The notes: generated by a model from the sequence alone, not told the origin. Numbered from the stretch's first letter, positions 24,959 through 34,907 are shown. The stretch is 64,000 nucleotides of DNA from Streptomyces asoensis (GCF_016860545.1 NZ_BNEB01000002.1:682001-746000), one strand, 5' to 3'. Translations and numbers: made by a program.

Positions 24959-26344
24959 ATGAGCAGAGCCGAACAGCCGTCCCGCAGAACTGTCCTCGCC
25001 GTCGCGGTCGCCGCCGCCGTGGCAGGCGGCCAGATCCCGGCCGCCACCGCCGCCCCGGCCGCCGACGCGGCCGACGAAGCGGACTCCGCGTCCACCGGGC
25101 GGGCCCCGGTCCGCACCGCCGACTACCGCTCGTGGACCACGTACACCGACTGGCGCGCCGGCACCGCGAAGGGCACCCGCGCCGTCGCGGGCCCGCGCCC
25201 GGGCGTCGTCCTCGGCACCCCGCTCGGCACCGTCGACTACACCGACCCGCACACCAAGACCACGGCCGCCTGGGAGTACGCGACCTGGACCTCCCCGGCG
25301 CAGGCGCTCGCCGTTCCCTCGACGGAGGCGATCGCCTCGTGGAACGCGAGCACCCCGGCCGGCACCTGGCTCCAGATCGAGTTGAAGGGCACGTACTCCG
25401 ACGGCACGGACACCCCCTGGTACGTGATGGGGCGCTGGGCCTCCGGCGACCAGGACATCAAGCGGACCTCCGTGGACGACCAGACCGACGGGCGCAGCAC
25501 CGTCTGGACCGACACCTTCTCGATCGACGACGCCTCGACGGGCCTGCGCCTGGCCTCCTGCCGTCTGCGGCTCACCCTGTACCGCCGCCCCGGCACCCGG
25601 CTGACGCCGACCGTGTGGCGGCTCGGCGTGATGGGCTCCGACGTGCCGGACCGGTTCACCGTCGCGCCCTCGGTGCCGGGCCTCGCGCAGGAACTGGCCG
25701 TCCCGCGCTACTCGCAGGAGATCCACCGGGGCCAGTACCCCGAGTACGACAACGGCGGCGAGGCCTGGTGCAGCCCCACCTCCTCCCAGATGATCATCGA
25801 GTACTGGGGCGGCCGGCTCACCGCCGACGACCTGGCCTGGGTCGACCCGGCCTACGCCGACCCCCAGGTGTGCCACGCGGCACGGCACACCTACGACCAC
25901 CAGTACGCCGGCTGCGGCAACTGGCCGTTCAACGCGGCCTACGCGGCCACCTTCGACGACCTCCAGGCAGTGGTCACCCGCCTCGGCTCACTCACCGACC
26001 TGGAGACGCTGATCGCGGCCGGGATCCCGGCCATGACCTCCCAGTCGTTCCTCGAAGAGGAGCTCACCGGCGCGGGCTACGGCACCTCCGGACACCTCAT
26101 GACGGTGATCGGCTTCACGGCCGAGGGAGACGTGATCGCCAACGACCCGTTCTCCGCGGACGACAGCGCCGTGCGGCGCGTGTACCGGCGCCGGGAGTTC
26201 GAGAACGTGTGGCTGCGGACCAAGCGGTACAACGCGAGCGGCAAGGTCGTCTCCGGCACCGGAGGGGTCTGCTACCTCTACTTCCCGGCGCGTCCGACGC
26301 CGCGGCAGTGCAGGGCGCTCACGGCGGTGGGGGTCCCCGTGTGA
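24959..26344 (+). CDS. Secreted C39-like cysteine peptidase
   Basis: A 461-aa protein. The N-terminus has twin arginines and a hydrophobic core (PSRRTVLAVAVAAAVAGG) ending in Ala-rich APAADAA, so a Tat-type signal peptide is likely. A beta-rich domain covers about 50-245, followed by a papain-like peptidase_C39_2 domain with C271 (GGEAWCSPTSSQM), H379 (TSGHLMTVIGF) and Asn-Asp in VIANDPFS. It probably cleaves or binds peptides outside the cell. The ATG at 24959 is chosen over longer upstream reading because of the signal peptide. Confidence 0.87.
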   Translation: MSRAEQPSRRTVLAVAVAAAVAGGQIPAATAAPAADAADEADSASTGRAPVRTADYRSWTTYTDWRAGTAKGTRAVAGPRPGVVLGTPLGTVDYTDPHTKTTAAWEYATWTSPAQALAVPSTEAIASWNASTPAGTWLQIELKGTYSDGTDTPWYVMGRWASGDQDIKRTSVDDQTDGRSTVWTDTFSIDDASTGLRLASCRLRLTLYRRPGTRLTPTVWRLGVMGSDVPDRFTVAPSVPGLAQELAVPRYSQEIHRGQYPEYDNGGEAWCSPTSSQMIIEYWGGRLTADDLAWVDPAYADPQVCHAARHTYDHQYAGCGNWPFNAAYAATFDDLQAVVTRLGSLTDLETLIAAGIPAMTSQSFLEEELTGAGYGTSGHLMTVIGFTAEGDVIANDPFSADDSAVRRVYRRREFENVWLRTKRYNASGKVVSGTGGVCYLYFPARPTPRQCRALTAVGVPV

Positions 26345-26436
26345 GGAAGGTCTCCGCCGCAAAAGCCCCGGCAGGTGGCAAGGTGGACGGATCGGTGGGG
26401 GGATCCACCCGGTAAGTCCTATCCCAGTGAGACGCC

Positions 26437-26577
26437 ATGACCGCACAGACAGCCACCGCCGCCCGCACCCGCACCGGCGGCCCCGGGAGCGACGGCCCGG
26501 CCCTCCTCGAGCACCTCGCGGGCTGGGTCCTCGTCGCGGTCGTCGCCATGCTGATCACCGGGCTCGGACTGCTCTGA
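26437..26577 (+). CDS. Small single-pass membrane protein (46 aa)
   Basis: ATG 26437 to TGA 26577 encodes 46 residues. A Thr/Ala/Arg-rich N-terminus is followed by one hydrophobic helix (WVLVAVVAMLITGLGLL) running to the C-terminus. It lies 92 bp after the peptidase gene and 74 bp before a TetR-type regulator gene, and has good third-position GC. Tail-anchored topology is implied by the terminal helix. No known family is recognised. Confidence 0.6.
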   Translation: MTAQTATAARTRTGGPGSDGPALLEHLAGWVLVAVVAMLITGLGLL

Positions 26578-26651
26578 CGGGCGTGACCTGACGCACGGTT
26601 GACCTGACATACTGCGGATGTCCCGCCGACCGCCCGAGACCAGGGTCGAAA

Positions 26652-27311
26652 TTGAGTATCAGTGAACAGCGCGAAGTCGCCCGTCCCCGGGCGCGTGGCA
26701 CCGAGCGCTCACTGGCGCGCCGCGCCGAACTCATCTCCATCGGGCGGAAGTTGTTCGCCGACACGTCCTACGACGCGCTCTCGATGGACGACATCGCCCG
26801 GCAGGCGCATGTCGCCAAGGGGCTGATCTACTACTACTTCCAGTCCAAACGCGGCTACTACCTGGCGATCATCCAGGACTCGGTCGCCGACCTGGTCACC
26901 TTCGCGGCGAGCGGCCTCGAACTGCCGCAGGTGGACCGGGTGCACCGCACCATCGACGGCTATCTGCGCTACGCCGAGCACAACCAGGCGGCCTACCGCA
27001 CGATCGTCAGCGGCGGTGTCGGCTTCGACACCGAGGTGCACGCCATCCGGGACGGGGTGCGCGCGGCGATCGTGGCGACCATCGCCGAGGGCGCGTACGG
27101 CAGCAGCGACATCCCCGCCCTTCCCCGGATGGGCCTGCTCGCCTGGTTGTGCAGCGTCGAGGGCGCCACCCTGGAGTGGATCGCCCGCCCCGAACTCTCG
27201 CGCGAGGTCATGGTCGAGCTGCTGGTGAAGACCCTGGGCGGCTCCCTGCGCGCCATCGAGGAGATGGACCCCGCCTTCACGGCGCCGAAACCGGCCCAAC
27301 GCGTGGACTGA
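26652..27311 (+). CDS. TetR/AcrR family transcriptional regulator
   Basis: A 219-aa protein with a classic TetR N-terminal HTH: RRAELISIGRKLFADTSYDA, then MDDIARQAHVAKGLIYYYF (about residues 45-63). The C-terminal helical domain with LPRMGLLAWLCSVEGA is the ligand-binding part. TTG 26652 is the only start that includes the full first helix, since no ATG or GTG lies in frame upstream of it. Neighbours give no obvious target; the upstream small membrane protein could be part of the same unit. Confidence 0.9.
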   Translation: MSISEQREVARPRARGTERSLARRAELISIGRKLFADTSYDALSMDDIARQAHVAKGLIYYYFQSKRGYYLAIIQDSVADLVTFAASGLELPQVDRVHRTIDGYLRYAEHNQAAYRTIVSGGVGFDTEVHAIRDGVRAAIVATIAEGAYGSSDIPALPRMGLLAWLCSVEGATLEWIARPELSREVMVELLVKTLGGSLRAIEEMDPAFTAPKPAQRVD

Positions 27312-27397
27312 GGGGCGCCGGGCGGGAGTGCCCCGGGGCGGAGGCTCGTGGTCCCCCGCCCCCGAGTGCCCCGCCCCCGAGTGCCCGGGGTGCCGGG

Positions 27398-28660
<1,263 letters not shown>

Positions 28661-28735
28661 CGGGTGTCTCCTCGCAGGGCAGGGGGAGGGGATCGCACGC
28701 CGATCGGCATGAACGCGGGGAGGCGTCGGACGGAA

Positions 28736-28779
28736 ACGGTAGGAGGACTAGACCAGTTCGGTCAATGGTTCGGACCAAT
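28736..28779 (-). promoter_or_regulatory. Chitinase promoter with DasR-like (dre) direct repeats
   Basis: Minus-strand -35 TTGACC (28760-28765) and -10 TACCGT (28736-28741), 18-bp spacing, overlap two repeats: AACTGGTCTAGTCC and ATTGGTCCGAACCA. This is the known Streptomyces chitinase promoter layout, in which the repeats bind the GlcNAc-responsive regulator DasR and mediate chitin induction and glucose repression. It lies 76 bp upstream of the chitinase ATG. Confidence 0.8.
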
Positions 28780-28808
28780 CCCTCCGCGGGTCGGCCGCCC
28801 TGCCGTCC

Positions 28809-28868
28809 GGCCCGCCCTCCCGTCGGTCCCTCGGGCCGCTGCTGCCTGGCCCGCCCTCCCGTCGGTCC
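28809..28868. repeat. Perfect 21-bp direct repeat, 39-bp period
   Basis: A 21-bp unit beginning GGCCCGCCCTCCCGTC occurs at 28809-28829 and 28848-28868. The surrounding 28780-28990 segment is C/G-rich low-complexity sequence made of CCGCCC, GTCGGTCC and GCCTGCC words. No gene is visible in it. Confidence 0.7.
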
Positions 28869-28990
28869 GTCAGGTGGCCGCAGCCCGGTCCGCCCGTCAG
28901 CCTGCCGCTCGGCCTGCCCGTTCGCTCACCGCTGGGTCTGCCCGGCTCGTCGGCGCCCGGTGCCCGCCCGGGGGTGGGGCCGGCGGCCGT

Positions 28991-29257
28991 TCAGCGGCCG
29001 TCGCCCAGCGGGTCCGGGAACCCGCTGAACTGACCCGGCCGTACCTGCGGTGCCGCCAGCCGGATCCATTCAGGGTCGTGACGCCCCGGCAGGGTGCGGC
29101 CCCGGTCGGCCCAAGTACGCATCAGGTCTTGGTAGATGGGCGGATCCTGCGGGGGTGCCGGCGTCGGCGGAACCGATTCTGCCCGGACCGGTCCGGGGCG
29201 CACGGGGACGAACAGCTGGCGGTGACGCCCGGGTGCGACCGTCTGAGTGGGGGTCAT
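28991..29257 (-). CDS. Conserved-looking hypothetical protein (88 aa)
   Basis: An 88-aa soluble protein with no known domain. The middle, PPIYQDLMRTWADRGRTLPG, followed by RHDPEWIRLAAPQVRPGQF, looks like a constrained sequence rather than a shadow ORF. The N-terminal half is Pro/Arg-rich. The start ATG 29257 has no clear Shine-Dalgarno sequence and may be leaderless. It lies upstream of the chitinase on the same strand but is separated by about 330 bp containing the chitinase promoter. Function is unknown. Confidence 0.6.
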   Translation of the reverse strand: MTPTQTVAPGRHRQLFVPVRPGPVRAESVPPTPAPPQDPPIYQDLMRTWADRGRTLPGRHDPEWIRLAAPQVRPGQFSGFPDPLGDGR

Positions 29258-29445
29258 ACTAGGGCAACGCGAGGCCGCCGGAACAGGTCACCGACGAGGG
29301 CGCTCGCGCGTGAGTTCGGCAAGTGCCCCGGCCCGGGCAGGCCGGGCCCTTCGGGCGCGCGGGACCCGCACCACGGCGGTCTGCCGACCGTGGCGCGGGA
29401 CCGGTTGCGAGAGTTCGACCCGCGACGCGGGCGGGGTGGCGGCGC

Positions 29446-29907
29446 TCAGGCGGCCGCGCGGCGCAGCACCGGCACGCGCATCGGGCGCGAGCCCGGGCCG
29501 CCGACGTGCGAGAACGGCTGGGTGCGCCAGTCCAGTCCCTGAGGAAGTGTCAGCAGGAGGGCGGTGTCCTGCTCCTGGGGCTCCACGGACTCGTCCGCGG
29601 GCCGGGCCTCCGAGGCCCCGCGTCCCGTCCCCGCGCACACCGTGAGCCCGAAGGGGTTCCACGGCGAGGCGCACAGCGCGTGCTCCGGCAGGACCTCCTC
29701 GTCCGCCAGCAGCGCGATGGGCTGCGCGCAGTCCGGGCAGATCACCCGGTACATCTCGAAGGTGTCGTACGCGTCGAAGTGGTCGGCGTGGTCGGCGTCG
29801 AAGCCGTCGGAGTGCTCGGCGTCGGGTTCGACGCCCTCCGGCTCGGGTTCGACGACGGACTGGAGCCGCTTGGGCGCGGTGCGACCAGGGCGCTTAAGAC
29901 TCTGCAT
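29446..29907 (-). CDS. Hypothetical protein with a Cys-rich, zinc-ribbon-like segment
   Basis: A 153-aa protein starting at ATG 29907 behind GGGGGAGAAT. Residues about 15-50 are strongly acidic (Asp/Glu/His-rich). A CPDC knuckle (VICPDCAQPIALL) is followed by two further cysteines (HALCASPWNPFGLTVC), a spacing compatible with one zinc site. The C-terminus is basic. It is not related to a family I can name. It precedes the 88-aa gene on the same strand by 188 bp. Confidence 0.65.
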   Translation of the reverse strand: MQSLKRPGRTAPKRLQSVVEPEPEGVEPDAEHSDGFDADHADHFDAYDTFEMYRVICPDCAQPIALLADEEVLPEHALCASPWNPFGLTVCAGTGRGASEARPADESVEPQEQDTALLLTLPQGLDWRTQPFSHVGGPGSRPMRVPVLRRAAA

Positions 29908-30181
29908 GGGATTCTCCCCCTCGGGCTGGGCCGGGACGGCACTGCGGCCTCGACCACAGCAAGCACTTCCCGCCCGGTCTCGGCGGTAATCACGAGGACA
30001 TCACGAAGCCTGGGCCATTGCTGTGGCATTCGTCACATGCCGCCAGCAGATGACTCGTGAGCCGGTGGAGGGCTCGCGCGCCGGGCCCGCCCGCCGTCGG
30101 CTCCCGGCACGTCACGAACCGGCTATGACCTGGGCTGCATAGGTATACGAGGAGATCGCGCGCACGGTAAGTTCTTGCGTC

Positions 30182-30622
30182 ATGGAGGAGCTGGACCGGC
30201 AAATCGTGCAGCTGCTCGTCGAGGACGGGCGGATGAGTTACACCGATCTGGGCAAGGCCACGGGCCTGTCCACGTCCGCCGTGCACCAACGGGTGCGCCG
30301 GCTGGAACAGCGCGGCGTCATCCGCGGCTACGCGGCGGTCGTCGACTCCGAGGCCGTCGGGCTGCCCCTGACGGCCTTCATCTCGGTGAAGCCGTTCGAC
30401 CCCAGCGCCCCCGACGACATCGCCGAACGGCTGGCCGGAGTACCCGAGATCGAGGCCTGCCACAGCGTGGCCGGTGACGAGAACTACATCCTCAAGGTCC
30501 GGGTGGCCACCCCGCACGAGCTGGAGGAGCTGCTCGGCCGGCTCCGGGCGCTCGCGGGCGTCTCCACACGCACGACCGTCGTACTGTCCACTCCGTACGA
30601 GGCCCGGCCGCCGCGGATCTGA
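30182..30622 (+). CDS. Lrp/AsnC family transcriptional regulator
   Basis: A 146-aa protein: MEELDRQIVQLLVEDGRMSY begins the wHTH, with recognition helix STSAVHQRVRRLEQRG, followed by a RAM domain with the GDENYILKV block that contacts amino acid ligands. A -10-like TAAGTT (30168-30173) ends 8 bp before ATG 30182, suggesting a leaderless transcript. The next gene, an amidohydrolase, starts 55 bp downstream and may be its target or operon partner. Confidence 0.92.
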   Translation: MEELDRQIVQLLVEDGRMSYTDLGKATGLSTSAVHQRVRRLEQRGVIRGYAAVVDSEAVGLPLTAFISVKPFDPSAPDDIAERLAGVPEIEACHSVAGDENYILKVRVATPHELEELLGRLRALAGVSTRTTVVLSTPYEARPPRI

Positions 30623-30677
30623 GCGCGACCGGGGGTCCGCGTGCCGGGCGGGCCCGGTGACGCGCGAGACTGTTCCC

Positions 30678-32294
30678 ATGACTGAGCACGCCCCCCAGCC
30701 GAAGACCGTCCTGCTCCGCCGGGGCGAGGTCCACAGCCCCGCCGATCCGTTCGCGACCGCGATGGTCGTCGAGCGTGGTCAGGTCGCCTGGGTCGGTTCC
30801 GAGGGCGCCGCCGACGCCTTCGCGGACGGCGTCGACGACGTGGTCGACCTGGACGGCGCCCTGGTGACGCCGGCCTTCACCGACGCCCATGTGCACACCA
30901 CGTCCACGGGCCTCGCGCTCACCGGCCTCGATCTCTCCTCCGCCCTCTGTCTCGCGGACGCCCTCGCCCGCGTCCGGGCCTTCGCCGCCGCCCGTCCGCT
31001 GGACAAGGTGCTGCTCGGACACGGCTGGGACGCCTCCCGCTGGCCTGAGGGTCGCCCCCCGCTCCGGCGCGAGCTGGACGAGGCCACGGGTGGCCGGCCG
31101 CTCTACCTCAGCCGGATCGACGTCCACTCCGCGGTGGTCACCACCGCGCTGCTGGACCTGGCGCCCGCCGCCCGCGGGCGCGCCGGGTTCACGGACGGCG
31201 AGCCGCTGACCCGCGACGCCCATCACGTCGTTCGCGCCGCCGCGTTCGCAGCCGTGACGCCCGTCCAGCGCGCCGAGGCCCAGCGGGCCGCCCTCGCGCA
31301 CGCCGTCTCCCTCGGCATCGGCTCGGTCCACGAGTGCGCGGGGCCGGAGATCTCGTCCGAGGACGACTTCACGGACCTGCTGCGTCTCGCCGCACAGGAG
31401 CCCGGCCCCCGCGTCGTCGGCTACTGGGCCGAGCAGGACGTCGAGAAGGCGCGCCGGCTGGGTGCGACCGGCGCCGCAGGGGACCTGTTCGTCGACGGCG
31501 CCCTCGGCTCCCACACCGCCTGTCTGCACGGCCCGTACGCGGACGCCGACCACACCGGCACCGCCTACCTGGACGCCGTCGACGTCGCCGCGCACGTGGT
31601 GGCCTGCACGGAGGCGGGCCTCCAGGGCGGCTTCCACGCCATCGGGGACGCCGCCGTCGCCGCCGTCGTCGAGGGCGTCCGCGCCGCCGCCGAGAAGGTC
31701 GGTCCGGCCCGCGTCCGCGCGGCCCGCCACCGTGTCGAGCACGCCGAGATGCTCACGCCCGAGACGATCGCCGCCTTCGCCGAGCTGGGGCTCACCGCCT
31801 CCGTCCAGCCCGCCTTCGACGCCCTGTGGGGCGGCGAGGAGGGCATGTACGCCCAGCGGCTGGGCGCCGAACGGGCCCGCTCCCTGAACCCCTTCGCCGC
31901 CCTCCTGCGCGCCGGGGTCCCGCTCGCCTTCGGCTCCGACAGCCCGGTCACGCCCCTCGACCCCTGGGGCACGGTGCGGGCCGCCGCCTTCCACCGCACT
32001 CCCGAGCACCGGGTGTCCGCCCGGGCCGCCTTCACGGCCCACACCCGTGGCGGCTGGCGCGCCGTCGGCCGGGACGACGCCGGGGTCCTGGTCCCGGGCG
32101 CTCCCGCCGACTACGCGGTCTGGCGCACGGACGAACTGGTCGTCCAGGCACCCGACGACCGGGTCGCCCGATGGTCCACCGACCCCCGCTCCGGCACCCC
32201 CGGCCTGCCGGATCTGACCCCCGGCGGCGAACTCCCGGTCTGCCTGCGCACCGTGGTCGGCGGCCGCACCGTGTTCCTGCGCCCGAGCGAGTGA
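30678..32294 (+). CDS. YtcJ-like amidohydrolase
   Basis: A 538-aa amidohydrolase-superfamily metalloenzyme of YtcJ/exoenzyme-regulatory length. Metal-ligand motifs are DAHVHT near residue 72, then FHAIGDAAV, HRVEHAEM, and the C-terminal FGSDSPV Asp. These proteins hydrolyse amide or imine bonds in small molecules; the physiological substrate is not known. ATG 30678 is used; upstream in-frame sequence overlaps the Lrp gene. Cytoplasmic, with no signal peptide. Confidence 0.9.
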   Translation: MTEHAPQPKTVLLRRGEVHSPADPFATAMVVERGQVAWVGSEGAADAFADGVDDVVDLDGALVTPAFTDAHVHTTSTGLALTGLDLSSALCLADALARVRAFAAARPLDKVLLGHGWDASRWPEGRPPLRRELDEATGGRPLYLSRIDVHSAVVTTALLDLAPAARGRAGFTDGEPLTRDAHHVVRAAAFAAVTPVQRAEAQRAALAHAVSLGIGSVHECAGPEISSEDDFTDLLRLAAQEPGPRVVGYWAEQDVEKARRLGATGAAGDLFVDGALGSHTACLHGPYADADHTGTAYLDAVDVAAHVVACTEAGLQGGFHAIGDAAVAAVVEGVRAAAEKVGPARVRAARHRVEHAEMLTPETIAAFAELGLTASVQPAFDALWGGEEGMYAQRLGAERARSLNPFAALLRAGVPLAFGSDSPVTPLDPWGTVRAAAFHRTPEHRVSARAAFTAHTRGGWRAVGRDDAGVLVPGAPADYAVWRTDELVVQAPDDRVARWSTDPRSGTPGLPDLTPGGELPVCLRTVVGGRTVFLRPSE

Positions 32295-32878
32295 TCTCCC
32301 GGGTCCGCCCGACGAAGATCACCCGTCCGCCCGCCGACATACGCTCCGCGCCGCCTCCGCCCTGACCTGGGCATTGAGGGGAAACGCGCAGGTCGGACCG
32401 CTGTTGACAGCCGACGGCGGGGGGCCGGTAGGTTCGGCGGAGTCCACCACCGGACGCCCCGCCCCGGGGAACGCCCGCACACTCGCCGCGGCGCCGCTGG
32501 GTCAGGGACGGAGTGCCGCACCGGCACACCGCCACTGGCAGCCAGGCTCAGCGCCCGCGCCGCAACGAGGGAACGTTCCGGCCGGTCGGGGAGGTGTGAC
32601 CCGGATGGGGCCCGGGCGCTCAGTAGACAACGGCTTTCGGTCGACCCGCAGCCAGCGGATCCCGGGCCGGCCCGAAGAGTACCGGGCCCCCATCCGCAGC
32701 GGATCCGACCGCACCGGAGTGCGTTCACTCCCGCAGGGCGGGTACGTACATACAAGCCCAAAGGTACGTTCTTACCCCGATCTCGCGGGTCCGACACCAC
32801 CGTACGAACGTCCCGTCATGTCGGCCCAGGCGGTGGCCACTATGGTGGACCCCTGCGTACGGACTTGAAGGGGCAGTA
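32295..32878. other. 584-bp intergenic region upstream of ppm1
   Basis: No credible gene is seen. It contains TTGACA (32404-32409) with TAGGTT 19 bp later, a GGAACGTTCC palindrome at 32570-32579, and GTACGTTC near 32765 matched by GTACGAACG near 32802. The latter may be regulatory sites for ppm1. These are weak, unproven signals. Confidence 0.4.
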
Positions 32879-34111
32879 GTGAACGACGGCGACGGGACCC
32901 TCGCGGCACAGGACCGGGGGAGGCAGTTCGGTCCGCTCGGCACGGCCTTGGTGATCATCCCGACCTACAACGAGGCGGAGAACATCAAGTCGATCGTCGG
33001 CCGGGTGCGCAAGGCTGTCCCCGAGGCTCACGTCCTCGTGGCCGACGACAACAGCCCCGACGGCACCGGCAAGCTCGCCGACGAGCTGGCCGCGGGCGAC
33101 GACCGGGTCCGGGTCCTGCACCGCAAGGGCAAGGAAGGCCTCGGCGCCGCCTACCTCGCGGGATTCCGCTGGGGTCTGGAGAACGACTACGGCGTGCTGA
33201 TCGAGATGGACGCCGACGGCTCCCACCAGCCCGAGGAGCTGCCCCGCCTGCTCACCGCGCTGAAGAGCGCCGACCTGGTGCTGGGCTCCCGCTGGGTGCC
33301 GGGCGGCCGGGTGGTGAACTGGCCGAGGTCCCGCGAGGTCATCTCCCGCGGCGGCAGCCTCTACTCCCGTCTCGCCCTCGACCTCCCCCTGCGCGACATC
33401 ACCGGCGGCTACCGCGCGTTCCGCCGCGAGACCCTCGAGGGCCTCGGCCTGGAAGAGGTCGCCTCCCAGGGGTACTGCTTCCAGGTCGACCTTGCCCGGC
33501 GGGCCGTCAAGGCCGGCTTCCACGTCGTCGAGGTCCCGATCACCTTCGTCGAGCGCGAGCACGGCGACTCCAAGATGAGCCGTGACATCCTCGTCGAGGC
33601 GCTGTGGCGGGTCACCGCGTGGGGCGTGGGGGAGCGGGTCGGCAAGATCACAGGCCGGGGCGGCGGCCGGGCCGAGCGCCCGGTCACGCCCGGGGATTCG
33701 CGGGGCGGCGCGTCCCGTCCGGCCGCGGCCGCGTCCGTCTCCGGTGGCGCCACGGCTCGGGCCGCCGGCGACGCGGTCGGGTCCGACGAGGACGGTCCCG
33801 GGACCGAAAGTGCCGCTGTCGTGTCCGGCCACGAGACCTCGGCGGGACCGGGTACCCCCGACGAGACGGGCCGCGAGGCCGGGGGAGCCGCGGGTACCGC
33901 CGCCGCCGGGTCCGGCCGCGCCGACGCCGCGTCCGCCACGTCCGACGAGGGTGCCCCCTCGGGCGACGATGCTGCCGACGCGTCCGCCGACGATGCCGGT
34001 CCGGCGGGCGGGGAGGCCGTCGAGCCGGCCGAGGCCGCCGGGGACGGTTCCGGGGCCGACGCGAAGGCCGCCGGGTCCGGTGACGAGGGGAAGCCTCACA
34101 GCGCCCGCTGA
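32879..34111 (+). CDS. ppm1: Polyprenol monophosphomannose synthase with a long acidic C-terminal tail
   Basis: A 410-aa protein. Residues 20-255 form a GT2 (DPM1-like) transferase: VIIPTYNEAENI, ADDNSPDGT, and the metal-binding EMDADGSHQPEEL; ITFVEREHGDSKMS is the family's terminal signature. It transfers mannose from GDP-mannose to polyprenyl phosphate, donor for protein O-mannosylation and envelope glycans. Unlike the usual about 260 aa, residues 261-410 are a low-complexity Ala/Gly/Asp/Ser tail, probably disordered. GTG 32879 follows GGGGCAG. Confidence 0.92.
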   Translation: MNDGDGTLAAQDRGRQFGPLGTALVIIPTYNEAENIKSIVGRVRKAVPEAHVLVADDNSPDGTGKLADELAAGDDRVRVLHRKGKEGLGAAYLAGFRWGLENDYGVLIEMDADGSHQPEELPRLLTALKSADLVLGSRWVPGGRVVNWPRSREVISRGGSLYSRLALDLPLRDITGGYRAFRRETLEGLGLEEVASQGYCFQVDLARRAVKAGFHVVEVPITFVEREHGDSKMSRDILVEALWRVTAWGVGERVGKITGRGGGRAERPVTPGDSRGGASRPAAAASVSGGATARAAGDAVGSDEDGPGTESAAVVSGHETSAGPGTPDETGREAGGAAGTAAAGSGRADAASATSDEGAPSGDDAADASADDAGPAGGEAVEPAEAAGDGSGADAKAAGSGDEGKPHSAR

Positions 34112-34157
34112 CCCGCCCCTTATGCCGCTCTGAGCCGGGTCCGGGCACACTGGACAC

Positions 34158-34703
34158 ATGACGACTGGCTCTCCGACCCCCGCGTATCCGACCGACGCCC
34201 GGCCCCGCAGCAGTGAACCCCGCCGCTCCCGGCTGCGGACGTTCCTGCCGCTGGGCCTCGCCGCGTGGCTGGTGCTGGAGATCTGGCTGCTGACCGTGGT
34301 CGCGGGCGCGACGAGCGGACTGGTGGTCCTGCTCCTGCTCGTCGCCGGATTCGTCCTCGGCGCCGTCGTGATCAAGCGGGCCGGACGCCGGGCCTTCCGC
34401 AATCTGAACGAAGCGCTCCAGCGCGGCGCACCGTCCGACCGCAGCGGCGGCAACGGCCTCATGATGCTCGGCGGCCTGCTCCTGATGATCCCTGGGCTGG
34501 CCTCCGACGTGGTCGGCCTGCTCCTGCTGCTCCCGCCGGTCCAGAAGGCGGTCAGCGCCTTCGGGGAGCGCAAGCTGCGCGAGGCCGCGCGCACGCCCGG
34601 CACCCTGGGCGACGCCTTCCAGCAGGCCCGTATCCACCGCCCCGACGGCAAGGTCGTACCGGGCGAGGTCATCAGGGGCGAGGTCATCCGCGACGAGCGG
34701 TGA
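34158..34703 (+). CDS. fxsA: FxsA family membrane protein
   Basis: A 181-aa protein. Three to four hydrophobic segments (LPLGLAAWLVLEIWLLTVV, GLVVLLLLVAGFVLGAVV, GLMMLGGLLLMIPGLASDVV) are typical of FxsA, whose E. coli member relieves F-plasmid exclusion of phage T7. The hallmark LMIPGxxxDxxGLLLL is present. The C-terminal VIRGEVIRDER contains small duplications, and its stop codon lies in a 16-bp tandem repeat array. It follows ppm1 by 46 bp. Its role in actinobacteria is unknown. Confidence 0.9.
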   Translation: MTTGSPTPAYPTDARPRSSEPRRSRLRTFLPLGLAAWLVLEIWLLTVVAGATSGLVVLLLLVAGFVLGAVVIKRAGRRAFRNLNEALQRGAPSDRSGGNGLMMLGGLLLMIPGLASDVVGLLLLLPPVQKAVSAFGERKLREAARTPGTLGDAFQQARIHRPDGKVVPGEVIRGEVIRDER

Positions 34704-34754
34704 CCTCGACGAGCGGTGACCTCACCGGCCGGTGACCTCACCGGCCGGTGACCT
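34691..34754. repeat. Four tandem 16-bp repeats spanning the fxsA stop codon
   Basis: Units CGACGAGCGGTGACCT (two copies, 34691-34722) and CACCGGCCGGTGACCT (two copies, 34723-34754) share CGGTGACCT. The fxsA TGA lies in the first unit, so copy number changes would occur just past the coding end. Confidence 0.85.
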
Positions 34755-34758
34755 CACC

Positions 34759-34790
34759 GACGGGGTCCGACCTCCTGGTCGGGCCCCGTC
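34759..34790 (+). terminator. 14-bp stem-loop downstream of fxsA
   Basis: GACGGGG-T-CCGACC (34759-34772) pairs with GGTCGG-G-CCCCGTC (34777-34790), leaving a four-base loop and one G-U pair. It is a likely terminator of the ppm1-fxsA transcript. Confidence 0.7.
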
Positions 34791-34821
34791 TCCGTGCCGG
34801 GGCCCGGGAGGCGGGGACAGC

Positions 34822-34872
34822 ACAAGACCGCGGGCGCCGTACGTGTTTCACGTACGGCGCCCGCGGTCTTGT
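34822..34872. terminator. Perfect 24-bp inverted repeat, bidirectional terminator
   Basis: The arms 34822-34845 and 34849-34872 are perfectly complementary (starting ACAAGACCGCGG and ending CCGCGGTCTTGT) around a TTT loop. It lies between convergent fxsA and rbpA, as expected for a bidirectional terminator. Confidence 0.85.
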
Positions 34873-34907
34873 CGTGCGCTGTGAAGCCGGGCGCAGCCCC
34901 TTGGGGG

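Noticed and set aside
32374..32868. 164-aa frame in the ppm1 upstream region
   Set aside because: Low-complexity Pro/Arg/Gly translation without domain or ribosome binding site; promoter-like features instead.
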